Source of the DNA: Verrucomicrobiota bacterium
GTDB lineage: Bacteria > Verrucomicrobiota > Verrucomicrobiia > Opitutales > UBA953
Reading direction: 5' to 3'
Assembly (NCBI GenBank): GCA_026397955.1
Contig: JAPLTV010000059.1
Span: forward strand, 62,001 to 126,000
Length of the DNA stretch: 64,000 bases
Under the pieces are notes generated by a model. That model did not search any database. It was given only the letters and a program-made list of their open reading frames with translations, and was not told the DNA's origin. The position numbers and the translations under genes were made by a program. Below are positions 41,502 through 50,330 of this stretch, in pieces (position 1 is the first letter of the stretch; every line of letters starts with the position of its first letter).

Positions 41502-44450
41502 ATGCAGGTCGAACGCCTCATCGCCCGCATCCGCGGCCAGCTCGAGCTCGGCACCCCCGACCTGGAAGCGCGTTCCCTCGCCGGCGAATACGCCGCACTC
41601 TGCCAACGCGTCCGCGAACGCCTCGAACAGTGCGCGACGCTCGTACGCAGCGGCAATGAGCACGCCGCTTTCCAGGCTGCGGAATCCGACCCCGACCTGC
41701 TCGGCCTCTGCGCCCTGCTCAGTTTCGCGGAGTCCGACCGCTGGCACGCCCTTTGCCGTGAACGCGGCCTGCCCGCCGGCTTCCCGCTCGATGGCCAGCA
41801 CGTCCTCGCCGTCGAAGGCCTCTACGGACGCGAGATCGGCGAAAGCCACCCGCTCTACCGCGATTACCGTGACGCCATCCGTCGCCGCGAAGAGGACCGC
41901 GCCCTTTCGGTGTTACGCTCGATCGTCCGCATCAACCCGGACGACCCCAACGCCCGCTCCGAACTCGCCCGTCTCTCCGCCAAGTTCCTCCGCGAATCGC
42001 TCGGCAAGGTCGCGACCTTCTTCGAGCAAGGCCGTGAAGAAGAAGCTGTCGAGCTCATGAACCGCATGGAACGTTTCGGCGCGAACGATCTCGCCGACGA
42101 ACCGCGCTGGGATGACGCCCTCGCCCGCCGTGTGGCCTGGCTCCGCTCGAAGGCTGCCCAACAGGTCGCCCTGCTCGTCGCCGAAGCCGCCGAAGCGCGC
42201 GCCGGCGGCCACTGGGAAGCCTGCGCCGCTTCGCTAGGCCGCGTCCGCTCGCTCGAACGCGACCATCAGCTCACGATTTCAGCCGGAGTCTCCGCCGAGA
42301 TCGTCGAGCTCGAGGCCTGGGCCGGCGAACTGGCCGCCATCGCCGAAGCCGAGGCCAGCCTGCGCGCCACGATCGAAGGCCTGAACGACGAATGGGCCAC
42401 CCTCCAGCAAGAAGCCGCCCGAGGCTCCTCGCCGGCCATCCTCATCGTGCGCCTGAGCTCATGGCTCGAGCGCGCGACACCCCAGGCCGAACGTCTGCCG
42501 GAAGGCATCCTGCGCGAAGCCCGCGCCCTCCGCCAGAACACCCGCGCCCGACTGAACCGACGCTACATGGTGATGACCTCTTCCTGGGTTGCCGGCCTAC
42601 TGCTGGTCATCGCCGGCGTGGTCTGGTGGAACATCCTGAAGACACAGGAAGAAGAATCCCGTGACCGCTTTTCCGAAGCCACGCGCCTGATTGAACTCTA
42701 CGACCACCCCGCGGCTCTCACGGCGCTGGATGAATTCGAAAAAGGAGGCATCGCCGCCGCCGACCAAGCCACCCGCAAGGCGCAGACGGTTCCGCTCCGT
42801 CAGCGCTTGGCCACGCAGAACGCCGATGAGCAGCGCCTACGGCTCGAAGCACTGGCCCTCGCCGACCGTCGCAAACAAGGCCTGACCTTGGGCAACCTCG
42901 CTGAGACCGAAAGCCGTACCGCCAAGTATCTCCAGGAGTTCAACCTCGTGGGCGGCACGCTCCAGATCCGACTCAAGGCCATCCTCCCAGAACCCGAAGG
43001 CCTACTTTCCGCCTGCCGACAGATGTTGGATCGCACCCGCAACGACGTCGCCACCCAGATTGCTACGCTCAATAAAGCGATGGGCGACGAAAACGTCACC
43101 GACCTCACCAAGGCGGCCGAAGCCCTCGAACACCTCCGACTCCTACTCAAGACCTTGACCGACGCGAAGGATAAGGACCTCGACTCCGCCTTGGCCGCCG
43201 CCGATCGCGCCGAACTACGCCTCTCCAGCGAACGTAAGACCATCGCCGCGCTCAAGAGCCTCGGCAACGCCGCCGACCTCGTGGGCTACCTCGCCGCCCT
43301 GTCCGATACCGCCGCGAACACCGCCGGCGAGAAGTCCGACCTCAGCACCCGCGCCTCCTTCGTCTTCACCCGCGCCCCCACGCTGCAGGCCCTCCCTCGC
43401 TCAGCGCTCGCCCCGCGCGTCGGCGCGATGTGGGACGCCGCCGCCACCGCCGACGCCACCGGCATCTTCAATCCGACCACGCTCACCGACGTCGAACAAC
43501 GCGTCCTGCGCTCGCTCTCTGATACCTCCTTGGCGGATTCGCTCCGCAGTTATCAGGTAAATGTCTACTCGATTCGCGGAAGCGACGCGGGACGGACGGC
43601 CTACGTGATCGGCGAGATCGTCGAATCGAAACGGACCATCACCGACGGGGTTGAGTTCACCCAGAAGGCCAAGGAGCTCACCCGCGAAGGAGCTGTCATC
43701 GAGACCACCTGGAGTCGCCGTGAATTCAATAACGGCGTCCGCGCCGGCGAAGAGATCACCAAGCCGACCACAATCAGCGAACTGGATTTCATCCGGCAGG
43801 TCAGCCGCTTCCAGGACGCCAAGACGGGCAAGCTTCTTGAACCGCTCATCCGCACGATGGACCGCGTACGCCGCAGCGACTCGCGCTACCCCGAACTGCG
43901 CGCCTACCAGCTGCAGGAACTCTACAAGCTCGCGACCACCCGTCCCGAAGCCTGGGGTCTACTCTTCTCGCCGTCCGCCCAGCGCGACGCCGATCAACTG
44001 CGCCGCATCACGCAGAATTCGCTGCGTCCCTACGACTTCCTCTTCAAGGCCAAGTGGGCCGACATCAAACTGGAACTCGGTGCTTTCCTGACTCCCCCGG
44101 GAGGCGCTGGCTACGCCGAAGAGGCCCGCTTCTGGCGCGCAACCTTCGCCAACCTCCGCAACCGTAAGCTGATTTTCGCCGGCTGGGTCGGCCGTGACGG
44201 CAAGCCAGTACTGCGCGAGACGATTAAGGGCAGCGCCTTCTACGGCCTCGATAACGAAGGCAAGTCCACCGTACTCTTCCGCGTCGGCGACGATGGCGAG
44301 GTCAAGCGCGTCGCCGAAGCCGCGCCCCTCACCCCGCTCCTCCGCTACCCTGGCACGGTGGCCGAAGCCGCACAGGCAGCTGGCATCCCGAAAGGCTTGC
44401 TCACCCCCGACGGCGGCTGGGAAACCCTCCTCCAAGGACGAGATCTCTGA
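41502..44450 (+). CDS. Large helical membrane protein of the GTPase cassette
   Basis: A 982-aa protein of unknown function. Residues 1-350 are strongly helical with TPR or coiled-coil character (many Ala, Glu and Arg heptads). A single membrane segment is at about 355-378 (SSWVAGLLLVIAGVVWWNIL). The rest (380-982) is helical to about 620 and then mixed. No enzyme motif was found. The topology parallels the GAP1 protein before it, with a cytoplasmic N-terminal half and a long extracytoplasmic half. It starts three bases after the GAP1 gene and ends three bases before the next, so it belongs to the same operon. Confidence 0.7.
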   Translation: MQVERLIARIRGQLELGTPDLEARSLAGEYAALCQRVRERLEQCATLVRSGNEHAAFQAAESDPDLLGLCALLSFAESDRWHALCRERGLPAGFPLDGQHVLAVEGLYGREIGESHPLYRDYRDAIRRREEDRALSVLRSIVRINPDDPNARSELARLSAKFLRESLGKVATFFEQGREEEAVELMNRMERFGANDLADEPRWDDALARRVAWLRSKAAQQVALLVAEAAEARAGGHWEACAASLGRVRSLERDHQLTISAGVSAEIVELEAWAGELAAIAEAEASLRATIEGLNDEWATLQQEAARGSSPAILIVRLSSWLERATPQAERLPEGILREARALRQNTRARLNRRYMVMTSSWVAGLLLVIAGVVWWNILKTQEEESRDRFSEATRLIELYDHPAALTALDEFEKGGIAAADQATRKAQTVPLRQRLATQNADEQRLRLEALALADRRKQGLTLGNLAETESRTAKYLQEFNLVGGTLQIRLKAILPEPEGLLSACRQMLDRTRNDVATQIATLNKAMGDENVTDLTKAAEALEHLRLLLKTLTDAKDKDLDSALAAADRAELRLSSERKTIAALKSLGNAADLVGYLAALSDTAANTAGEKSDLSTRASFVFTRAPTLQALPRSALAPRVGAMWDAAATADATGIFNPTTLTDVEQRVLRSLSDTSLADSLRSYQVNVYSIRGSDAGRTAYVIGEIVESKRTITDGVEFTQKAKELTREGAVIETTWSRREFNNGVRAGEEITKPTTISELDFIRQVSRFQDAKTGKLLEPLIRTMDRVRRSDSRYPELRAYQLQELYKLATTRPEAWGLLFSPSAQRDADQLRRITQNSLRPYDFLFKAKWADIKLELGAFLTPPGGAGYAEEARFWRATFANLRNRKLIFAGWVGRDGKPVLRETIKGSAFYGLDNEGKSTVLFRVGDDGEVKRVAEAAPLTPLLRYPGTVAEAAQAAGIPKGLLTPDGGWETLLQGRDL

Positions 44451-44453
44451 ACG

Positions 44454-45083
44454 ATGTCACGCCCCACCCAATTCCGCCTCCGCTGGAAAGGCGCCGTCAC
44501 CGGCCCCTTCCCGCTCCTGCGCGTGAGCGAGATGCTCCGCGCCGGCGAGATCAGCCTTCTCCATAATATCGAAGTCGATGACTCATGGATGACGGTGCGC
44601 GATTACTTCCGTGCCATCGGGCTCAGCCGCACAACCTCAGCCTCTTCCACGGATATTGCTGGCCACGGCGCCGACGCTCCGCCGCCTCCGCCTGGTGCCG
44701 AACTGACGCTCGGCGAGTCGCTCACGCCCAACGACGCCCGCAACGCCGCTGGCGAATCGCTCGAGCGCTCCGTCCGCGAAGGCTACCTCTGGTGCGGCTC
44801 AACCTTCCTGCTGCCTCCGCTCTTCGCGCTCCTGATCTACATGGTCTACATCTTAGACAGCGACCACCAGATCTCACGGACGATGCTACTCATCCTGCTC
44901 GGCTTCACGACTACGCCGGCTGCGCTCCTCCCGATTCTCTTCGTCCGGAAGCTCGGCCAGACGCTCGAACAAGAAGGCCTGTCTGACATCCGCCAAACCC
45001 AGGGAAATCTCGTAATCGTCCTCGGTTTCCTGAGCCTGGCCCTCTGGATGCTCTGCTTCTTCGTCCTCCTGCCCGCCCGCTAA
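44454..45083 (+). CDS. GYF_2-domain membrane protein of the GTPase cassette
   Basis: A 209-aa protein. The first 55 residues form a GYF_2 domain: FRLRWKGAVTGPFPLLRVSEML, then RAGEISLLHNIEVDDSWMTV, with the typical GPF and late Trp. These domains bind Pro-rich peptides. A Pro-rich linker (PPPPPGAE, near 75) precedes three membrane segments at about 110-130, 134-155 and 183-206. Last gene of the four-gene cassette. A second GYF_2 protein is encoded at 56043-57311. Confidence 0.75.
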   Translation: MSRPTQFRLRWKGAVTGPFPLLRVSEMLRAGEISLLHNIEVDDSWMTVRDYFRAIGLSRTTSASSTDIAGHGADAPPPPPGAELTLGESLTPNDARNAAGESLERSVREGYLWCGSTFLLPPLFALLIYMVYILDSDHQISRTMLLILLGFTTTPAALLPILFVRKLGQTLEQEGLSDIRQTQGNLVIVLGFLSLALWMLCFFVLLPAR

Positions 45084-45144
45084 TCAGCCTCAATCGGCTT
45101 GACGAGCCAAGGGGGGACGGCTGGACTGACCGAACTCGGTTTTC

Positions 45145-45221
45145 GGTAGTGTAGCTCAGTTGGTTAGAGCGAGGGACTCATAAGCCCTAGGTCGGCAGTT
45201 CGATCCTGCCCACTACCACCA
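45145..45221 (+). tRNA. tRNA with anticodon CAT (tRNA-Met, possibly tRNA-Ile2)
   Basis: A full cloverleaf of 77 nt with encoded CCA. The acceptor stem GGTAGTG pairs with CACTACC; the D arm is GCTCAGTTGGTTAGAGC; the anticodon loop CTCATAA gives CAT; and the T arm is GGCAGTTCGATCCTGCC. The acceptor stem is fully paired, so this is not the initiator. The anticodon stem AGGGA/GCCCT has a mismatch at 31-39. The loop sequence also occurs in tRNA-Ile2 with lysidine at position 34, so elongator Met is likely but not certain. Confidence 0.9.
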
Positions 45222-45240
45222 CCGGGTGCTTCCTTTCCGC

Positions 45241-45783
45241 TCAGGCCTTCAAGATGGCCGAGACCGGGATATCCAGTCCGTCCTTCCACAGGGCTTCCAA
45301 GGCGTAGCTCTTACGGATGTCATCGCGGAAGACATGGAAGAGGACGTCGAAGGCATCCACGACCGTCCAGCCGCTATCGCGCTGGGATTCGGAGCGGGAA
45401 GTCACGCCGACATCGTCCAGCGCATGCTCGAGGGCGATACGCAGGGCGCGCAGGTGAGGCTCGGACGTGCCGGTGGCAATCACGAGGAAATCAGCGATGG
45501 AAGAAATCTGGCCCATCTCGAGGACCCGGATCTCAACGGCCTTCTTGTCATCCAAGGCGCGCACGGCGGCAATGAGGTGGGCCGGAATCTTCGGCATGAC
45601 CACCATCGGCTTGGCAGCGGACTTCTCTCCGCGGCTCTTGGCCTTCAAAGCCGGGATGGCCGGGATGACGCGACGAGCCGGGCGGACCGAACGGGCAGCG
45701 GGCTTGGCGGACTTACCGGCAGGGCGACCCTTGGCGGCAGGCTTGGCGGAGGTCTTCTTGGTCTTCTTTTTAAGGGCGGACAT
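45241..45783 (-). CDS. rsfS: Ribosomal silencing factor RsfS with basic N-terminal extension
   Basis: Binds ribosomal protein uL14 and blocks 50S-30S joining in starvation. The C-terminal ~110 residues are the RsfS/Iojap domain: DKKAVEIRVLEMGQISSIADFLVIATGTSEPHLRAL is its core (given for recognition), then SGWTVVDAFDVLFHVF. The first 60 residues are a Lys/Ala/Pro/Arg-rich tail reminiscent of histone H1, absent from typical RsfS (about 105-120 aa). Located two bases downstream of nadD, a common rsfS-nadD neighbourhood, and convergent with the tRNA. Confidence 0.9.
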   Translation of the reverse strand: MSALKKKTKKTSAKPAAKGRPAGKSAKPAARSVRPARRVIPAIPALKAKSRGEKSAAKPMVVMPKIPAHLIAAVRALDDKKAVEIRVLEMGQISSIADFLVIATGTSEPHLRALRIALEHALDDVGVTSRSESQRDSGWTVVDAFDVLFHVFRDDIRKSYALEALWKDGLDIPVSAILKA

Positions 45784-45785
45784 AG

Positions 45786-46376
45786 TCAGGCTTGGTAAAG
45801 GGAGCGCTCATCGATGTGGCGGGCGACCCCTAGGGGCAAGCCGTTTCGGGGCGAATCAGTGCGGCGCAGGGCCTCGCGCAGAGCGGTGGAGGAAACTTGT
45901 ACCGCCGGAGCCTTCAACACCGTCAGGCGGATGAGCGCCGAGATGGCCAGAGGCGGCACGGTCGAGATACCATCACGTGACAGCACGGCAAATTCTACCA
46001 GACTGCATAGCTCGGCGACATCCTTCCACCGGTCCAGCCTGGCCAGCTGATCGGCTCCAATGATCCAGACCCGCATGGCATCGGGAAATTCGAGGGCCAA
46101 TTCACGAGCGGTCTCAATCGACCAACTCGTGCCGTCACGAAGGATCTCGCGTTCATCCACCACGGCCCACGGACAATCCGCGAAGGCCAGGCGGCACATT
46201 ATCGCCCGGTCAGCGGCAGAGGCCACCGGCGCGCCCGAACGCATCGGCGCCTGTCCCGCCGGAATGATGCGGACTTCATCCAAGCCGAGCTGCTTATACG
46301 CGGCCACGGCCGCCGCCACATGACCCGCATGCGGAGGATCGAAAGTCCCACCTAGGATGCCGATGGCAGCAGGCAT
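45786..46376 (-). CDS. nadD: Nicotinate-nucleotide adenylyltransferase
   Basis: Adenylates nicotinate mononucleotide in NAD synthesis. It is 196 aa. The nucleotidyltransferase motif GGTFDPPHAGH is at residues 9-19 (HxGH-type), and the C-terminal SSTALREALR corresponds to the family ISSTxIR. Upstream partner of rsfS in a two-gene operon, as in many bacteria. Confidence 0.93.
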   Translation of the reverse strand: MPAAIGILGGTFDPPHAGHVAAAVAAYKQLGLDEVRIIPAGQAPMRSGAPVASAADRAIMCRLAFADCPWAVVDEREILRDGTSWSIETARELALEFPDAMRVWIIGADQLARLDRWKDVAELCSLVEFAVLSRDGISTVPPLAISALIRLTVLKAPAVQVSSTALREALRRTDSPRNGLPLGVARHIDERSLYQA

Positions 46377-46457
46377 GACGTATTACGCTCCGGCCGGCCG
46401 CCGGTGGCAACCCAAAGCAGGCTTGAGCCCGAGCCCTTCCGCCGAAACACTGCCCCC

Positions 46458-47312
46458 ATGGCGTCAGCCTCCCGATTCCTCCCCCCGGGCTTCGACCCCA
46501 CGCAGACCGTGGCGGTCATCGCCGGCAAAGGCCGCTACCCCGCCCTGCTCGTCGAATGTGCCCGCGCCCGCGGCGCCAAGGTGAAGCTGGTGTCCTTCGA
46601 AGAAGAGACCGACCCCGCCCTGATCGCCACCTTCGCCCCCGCCGACCACCGCGCGATCCCCGTCGGTAAGCTTGGCCAGATGCTCGACTCGCTCAAAGAA
46701 CTCGGCGCAGCCGGCGCCGTGATGGCGGGCCAGGTCACCCCGCGTAAACTATTCACGGGCATGGTCCCTGACCTGAAGCTCATCGCGCTGATGGCCTCCC
46801 TCAAGGCGCGCAACGCCGAGACGATCTTCGGCGCCATCTCCGTCGAGATCGAGAAGGTCGGCGTCCGCATGCTGGATGCGCGCATCTTCCTCGACGACCA
46901 CCTCTCCTCGCCCGGCTGCATGACCGGCTGGGCCTGCGGCATCGGCGACGAGCAGCTCGAATTCGGAACCCGCATGGCCCGCGAGATGGCCCGGCTCGAC
47001 GTCGGCCAGTCCGTCGTCACGGCCAAGGGCACCGTCATCGCCGTCGAAGCCTTCGAAGGTACCGACAACATGCTCCGCCGCTGCGCACAGACCGGCGGCA
47101 AGGAGATGCTCCTCACCAAGACCTCGAAACACGCCCAAGACTGGCGCTTCGATGTCCCCTGCTTCGGACTCAAGACGCTCGAGAGCATGGCCGAAGGTGG
47201 CGTGACGAAAGCCGCACTCGAAGCCGATGCGGTCATCCTGATCGACAAGCCGGCGGTCATCGCCCGCGCCAAACAGCTCGGCATCGACCTCTTCGGTTTC
47301 GGTCCCGCCTGA
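46458..47312 (+). CDS. lpxI: UDP-2,3-diacylglucosamine pyrophosphatase LpxI
   Basis: Hydrolyses UDP-2,3-diacylglucosamine to lipid X in lipid A synthesis, replacing LpxH in many bacteria. It is 284 aa, the usual length. Recognisable blocks: VIAGKGRYPALLVE, DHRAIPVGKLGQMLDSLK, GVRMLDARIFLDD, VVTAKGTVIAVEAFEGTD and the C-terminal LKTLESMAEGGVTKAALEAD. The Met at 46458 (MASASRFLPPGF) was preferred over one 18 codons upstream. It indicates an outer membrane with lipid A. The phosphoesterase gene follows 4 bases later. Confidence 0.9.
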   Translation: MASASRFLPPGFDPTQTVAVIAGKGRYPALLVECARARGAKVKLVSFEEETDPALIATFAPADHRAIPVGKLGQMLDSLKELGAAGAVMAGQVTPRKLFTGMVPDLKLIALMASLKARNAETIFGAISVEIEKVGVRMLDARIFLDDHLSSPGCMTGWACGIGDEQLEFGTRMAREMARLDVGQSVVTAKGTVIAVEAFEGTDNMLRRCAQTGGKEMLLTKTSKHAQDWRFDVPCFGLKTLESMAEGGVTKAALEADAVILIDKPAVIARAKQLGIDLFGFGPA

Positions 47313-47316
47313 GCCG

Positions 47317-48231
47317 ATGATGAATCGTCGCCACTTCCTGGGAACGAGCCTGCTGGCGGGCCTGGCGACCCAGGCCTTCGGCGCGACCAAGGACGAAGAC
47401 TCCTTCGATTTCGCCTACCTGACCGACATCCACGTCCAACCTGAGCTCGGCGCCCCCGAAGGCTTCCGCCAATGCCTACGGGCCGTCAACACCCTCGCCA
47501 CGCCGGCGGACTTCGTCCTCACGGGCGGCGACCTGATCTTCGACGCGCTCGACGTGGGCATGGATCGCATCCGCGAACAGTGGAAGGTGTTCGACGAATG
47601 CAGCAAGGAACTCGTCCTCCCCGTCCATCATACGATTGGCAACCATGACGTCGTGGGATGGTCCGCGAAGTCGCTCGTGAAGCCGACCGACCAGGATTAC
47701 GGCAAGAAACTCTTCGCCGAACGCTTCGGCCTCGCGCGCACCTACCGCAGCTTCGACCACAAGGGCTGGCACTTCATCATCCTTGATTCCATCGGCCAGA
47801 ATAAGGAGACACTCGATTACGAAGGCTGGATTGACGACGCGCAGGTCGACTGGCTGAAGAAGGACCTCGCCGCGACCGGTCGCACGAAGCCGATCATCAT
47901 GGTCTCGCACATCCCGTTCTACACCACCTGGCATCAGGTACTGAAGGGCCCGGACCTCCACCTCGACGGCAAGGCCATCGTCCGCAACCTGCACACGTTC
48001 CGGAAGCTGTTCGACGATTATAACATCCAGCTCGTACTCAGCGGCCACGGACACGTCGTCGAACGCATCGAGATCGGTAAGGTCACCTACCTGCAAGGCG
48101 GCGCGGTCTGCGGCATGTGGTGGAAGGGCCCGGTCTTCGGGAAACCCGAGGGCTTCGGCACGGTCACGTGCCGTCGCGATGGGACGTGGTCATGGAAATA
48201 CCGCGACTACGGCTGGAAAGCCCGCAAGTAA
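47317..48231 (+). CDS. Calcineurin-like metallophosphoesterase, probably Tat-exported
   Basis: A 304-aa phosphoesterase. The N-terminus MMNRRHFLGTSLLAGLATQAFGA has a twin-arginine-type signal (NRRHFLG). All metallophosphoesterase blocks are present: DIH (Asp37, His39), GGDLIFD, GNHDV, VSHIP and SGHGH. The substrate is unknown. Secreted members in PVC bacteria often sit in catabolic loci, but here it is next to lpxI, possibly in one transcript. Confidence 0.87.
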   Translation: MMNRRHFLGTSLLAGLATQAFGATKDEDSFDFAYLTDIHVQPELGAPEGFRQCLRAVNTLATPADFVLTGGDLIFDALDVGMDRIREQWKVFDECSKELVLPVHHTIGNHDVVGWSAKSLVKPTDQDYGKKLFAERFGLARTYRSFDHKGWHFIILDSIGQNKETLDYEGWIDDAQVDWLKKDLAATGRTKPIIMVSHIPFYTTWHQVLKGPDLHLDGKAIVRNLHTFRKLFDDYNIQLVLSGHGHVVERIEIGKVTYLQGGAVCGMWWKGPVFGKPEGFGTVTCRRDGTWSWKYRDYGWKARK

Positions 48232-48236
48232 GCGCT

Positions 48237-48515
48237 TCAACCTTCGAAGAAATTCCAGGCGACGGCGCTCTCGGCGAGCACCCACGCAGCCACCAAAGCC
48301 AGCACCAGCAGAATCCATTTGCGATGGCGGGCCCAGATTCCCGGCGTCTCGGCCGCATGATCCAATCCGCGTCGTGCGCTCAGCAGCAGCTTCAGGCGCG
48401 CATGCCACGCCAGCTTGGTCTCGTGCGAAAGGTCGCGGTGCGCATACGCGTTCACCCGGTAATCGGGCTTGCGGAACAGCTTGGCGATGCGACTCAACAC
48501 TTCTCCTGCATACAC
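48237..48515 (-). CDS. Small membrane-anchored protein, function unknown
   Basis: A 92-aa protein, basic in its first 65 residues and ending in one membrane segment (WILLVLALVAAWVLAESAVAW). It lies on the minus strand between two plus-strand units, five bases past the phosphoesterase stop. The stable composition and clear tail anchor support a real gene. No family recognised. Confidence 0.55.
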   Translation of the reverse strand: MYAGEVLSRIAKLFRKPDYRVNAYAHRDLSHETKLAWHARLKLLLSARRGLDHAAETPGIWARHRKWILLVLALVAAWVLAESAVAWNFFEG

Positions 48516-48564
48516 CCTTTACCCACGCTTTACAAGCGGAGCGTCTCTGGGTAAGTCCAAAGGC

Positions 48565-49332
48565 GTGAAGTCCACCACCCGGTCCCTCCGCGCCCTCAAA
48601 GGCGTCCGGCCCATCGTCTGCCTGACCGCCTACGATGTGAGCACGGCCCGCATCGCAGACGCCGGCGGCGCCGACCTCATCCTCGTCGGAGACTCCCTGG
48701 GCAACACGGTCCTCGGCCTGCCCGATACGGTCGGTGTCACCCTGGACATGATGCTCCACCACTCCGCCGCCGTCGCCCGCGCTAAGACGGAAGCCCTCGT
48801 GGTCGGCGACCTCCCCTTCGGGTTGGCCCACGACAGCTTCGCCAAGCTCCTGGGCTACTGCCGCCGCTTCCTCCAGGAAGGCGGCGTCAAGGCCGTGAAG
48901 ATCGAAGGCGGCGCCTCGCTCGCTCCGGCCATCGCGCGCCTCGTCGACGCCGGCATCCCGGTCATGGGCCACGTCGGCATGCTCCCGCAACGCGTGCACT
49001 CCGCCGGTTATCGCCGCCGTGGACTCACGCCAGAAGACCAGCAGAAGATCCTGGTCGACGCCCAAGCCGTGGCCGCCGCCGGCGCCTTCGCGATCGTGGT
49101 CGAATGCGTCGACGAAAAATTCATGCCGCAAATCACCGAAGCGGTCTCCGTGCCGACGATCGGCATCGGCTCCGGCCGCGGCTGCGATGGCCAGATCCTC
49201 GTCATCCACGACCTCCTCGGACTCACACCCGAACCGCCGCCCTTCGCCCGACCTGAAGCCAACCTGCACCGTGACGCGGTCGCGGCCGTCCGCCGCTGGG
49301 CCGCCAAGGTGCGCACCAAGAAATCCAAATGA
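48565..49332 (+). CDS. panB: 3-methyl-2-oxobutanoate hydroxymethyltransferase
   Basis: First committed step of pantothenate synthesis, adding a hydroxymethyl group to ketoisovalerate from methylene-THF. It is 255 aa from GTG at 48565. Motifs: LTAYDVSTARIADAGGADLILVGDS, TLDMMLHH, VKIEGG, PVMGHVGMLPQ and TIGIGSGRGCDGQILVIHDLLG. The open frame extends upstream into the small minus-strand gene, but sequence before KSTTRSLRALKG is not family-like. Overlaps gpsA by four bases. Confidence 0.95.
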   Translation: MKSTTRSLRALKGVRPIVCLTAYDVSTARIADAGGADLILVGDSLGNTVLGLPDTVGVTLDMMLHHSAAVARAKTEALVVGDLPFGLAHDSFAKLLGYCRRFLQEGGVKAVKIEGGASLAPAIARLVDAGIPVMGHVGMLPQRVHSAGYRRRGLTPEDQQKILVDAQAVAAAGAFAIVVECVDEKFMPQITEAVSVPTIGIGSGRGCDGQILVIHDLLGLTPEPPPFARPEANLHRDAVAAVRRWAAKVRTKKSK

Positions 49333-50330
49333 ACTGCGTCATCTTCGGAGCCGGCGGATGGGGAACGGCCATGGCCATCCACCTCGCCCGCCAAGGTCAG
49401 ACCGTCACGCTCGTCCCGCGCCGCGCCGAACAGGCCCTCGCGCTCGCCACCACCCGCGAGAATAAAGAATACCTGCCCGGACATCGCCTCGATGACTCGA
49501 TCCAGATCGGCCTCGAGCCCTTGCCCGCGCTGATGGACGCCGACCTGGTCTTCCTCGCCTGCCCCTCCAAGGGCCTGCCGGAACTGCTGAAGTCAATCGG
49601 TCCCGCCGTCCGCGGCTCGTCGGCCAAGATGGCGATCTCGCTCTGCAAGGGCCTCGACCTCACCACGCTGCGTCGTCCGTCCGAAATGATGGCCGATGCC
49701 TTTGGCTCGATCCCGGTCGGCACGCTCAGCGGTCCGAGCAACGCCGACGAAGTCGCCCGCGGACTCCCCACCGCGTTGGTACTCGCGGCAATCACCGACG
49801 GCGAACTCCTCAAAGATGTCCAAGCAGCTGTGAGTGGCCCGACGCTGCGCGCCTACACCTCGACCGACCTCATCGGCGTCGAGATCGGCGGCACGCTCAA
49901 GAACGTTTACGCTCTGGGCGCGGGCCTCTGCGACGGCCTCGGCCTCGGCTCCAATGCCAAAGCCGCGATGCTCACGCGCTCGCTGCAGGAAATGGCCCGC
50001 CTCGGCGAGGCCCTCGGTGCTCGTCCGGAAACCTTCCTCGGTCTGGGGGGTGTCGGCGACCTGATGGCCACCGCGCACGGCTCCTGGAGCCGCAATCGTT
50101 CGCTCGGCGAACAGCTCGCGAAAGATCCGCAAGGTACGCTCGCCGCGCTGGCCTCCCGCAAGGAAGCCGTCGAAGGTCACCGCGCCGCCGAAGCGCTGTC
50201 CAAGCTGGCGACCAGCCGCAGACTCGATGCCCCGATTCTTTCCTGCCTGCACGCGATCCTCTACAAGGGACTCGATCCACGCGCGGGCGTCGTCGCGCTG
50301 ATGACGCGCGACCTCCGATCGGAGGCATGA
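49329..50330 (+). CDS. gpsA: Glycerol-3-phosphate dehydrogenase [NAD(P)+]
   Basis: Reduces dihydroxyacetone phosphate to sn-glycerol 3-phosphate for phospholipids. It is 333 aa. The nucleotide-binding GAGGWG is at 7-12, then SGPSNADEVARGLPTA, the catalytic Lys region IGGTLKNVYALGAG, and GLGGVGDLMATAHGSWSRNRSLG. Overlaps panB upstream (ATGA) and the SET-domain gene downstream (ATGA), so the three are translationally coupled. Confidence 0.95.
   Translation: MNCVIFGAGGWGTAMAIHLARQGQTVTLVPRRAEQALALATTRENKEYLPGHRLDDSIQIGLEPLPALMDADLVFLACPSKGLPELLKSIGPAVRGSSAKMAISLCKGLDLTTLRRPSEMMADAFGSIPVGTLSGPSNADEVARGLPTALVLAAITDGELLKDVQAAVSGPTLRAYTSTDLIGVEIGGTLKNVYALGAGLCDGLGLGSNAKAAMLTRSLQEMARLGEALGARPETFLGLGGVGDLMATAHGSWSRNRSLGEQLAKDPQGTLAALASRKEAVEGHRAAEALSKLATSRRLDAPILSCLHAILYKGLDPRAGVVALMTRDLRSEA

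Noticed and set aside
45099-45127. Promoter for the CAT tRNA (TTGACG then TGGACT)
   Set aside because: The -35 is good, but the -10 matches only three of six.
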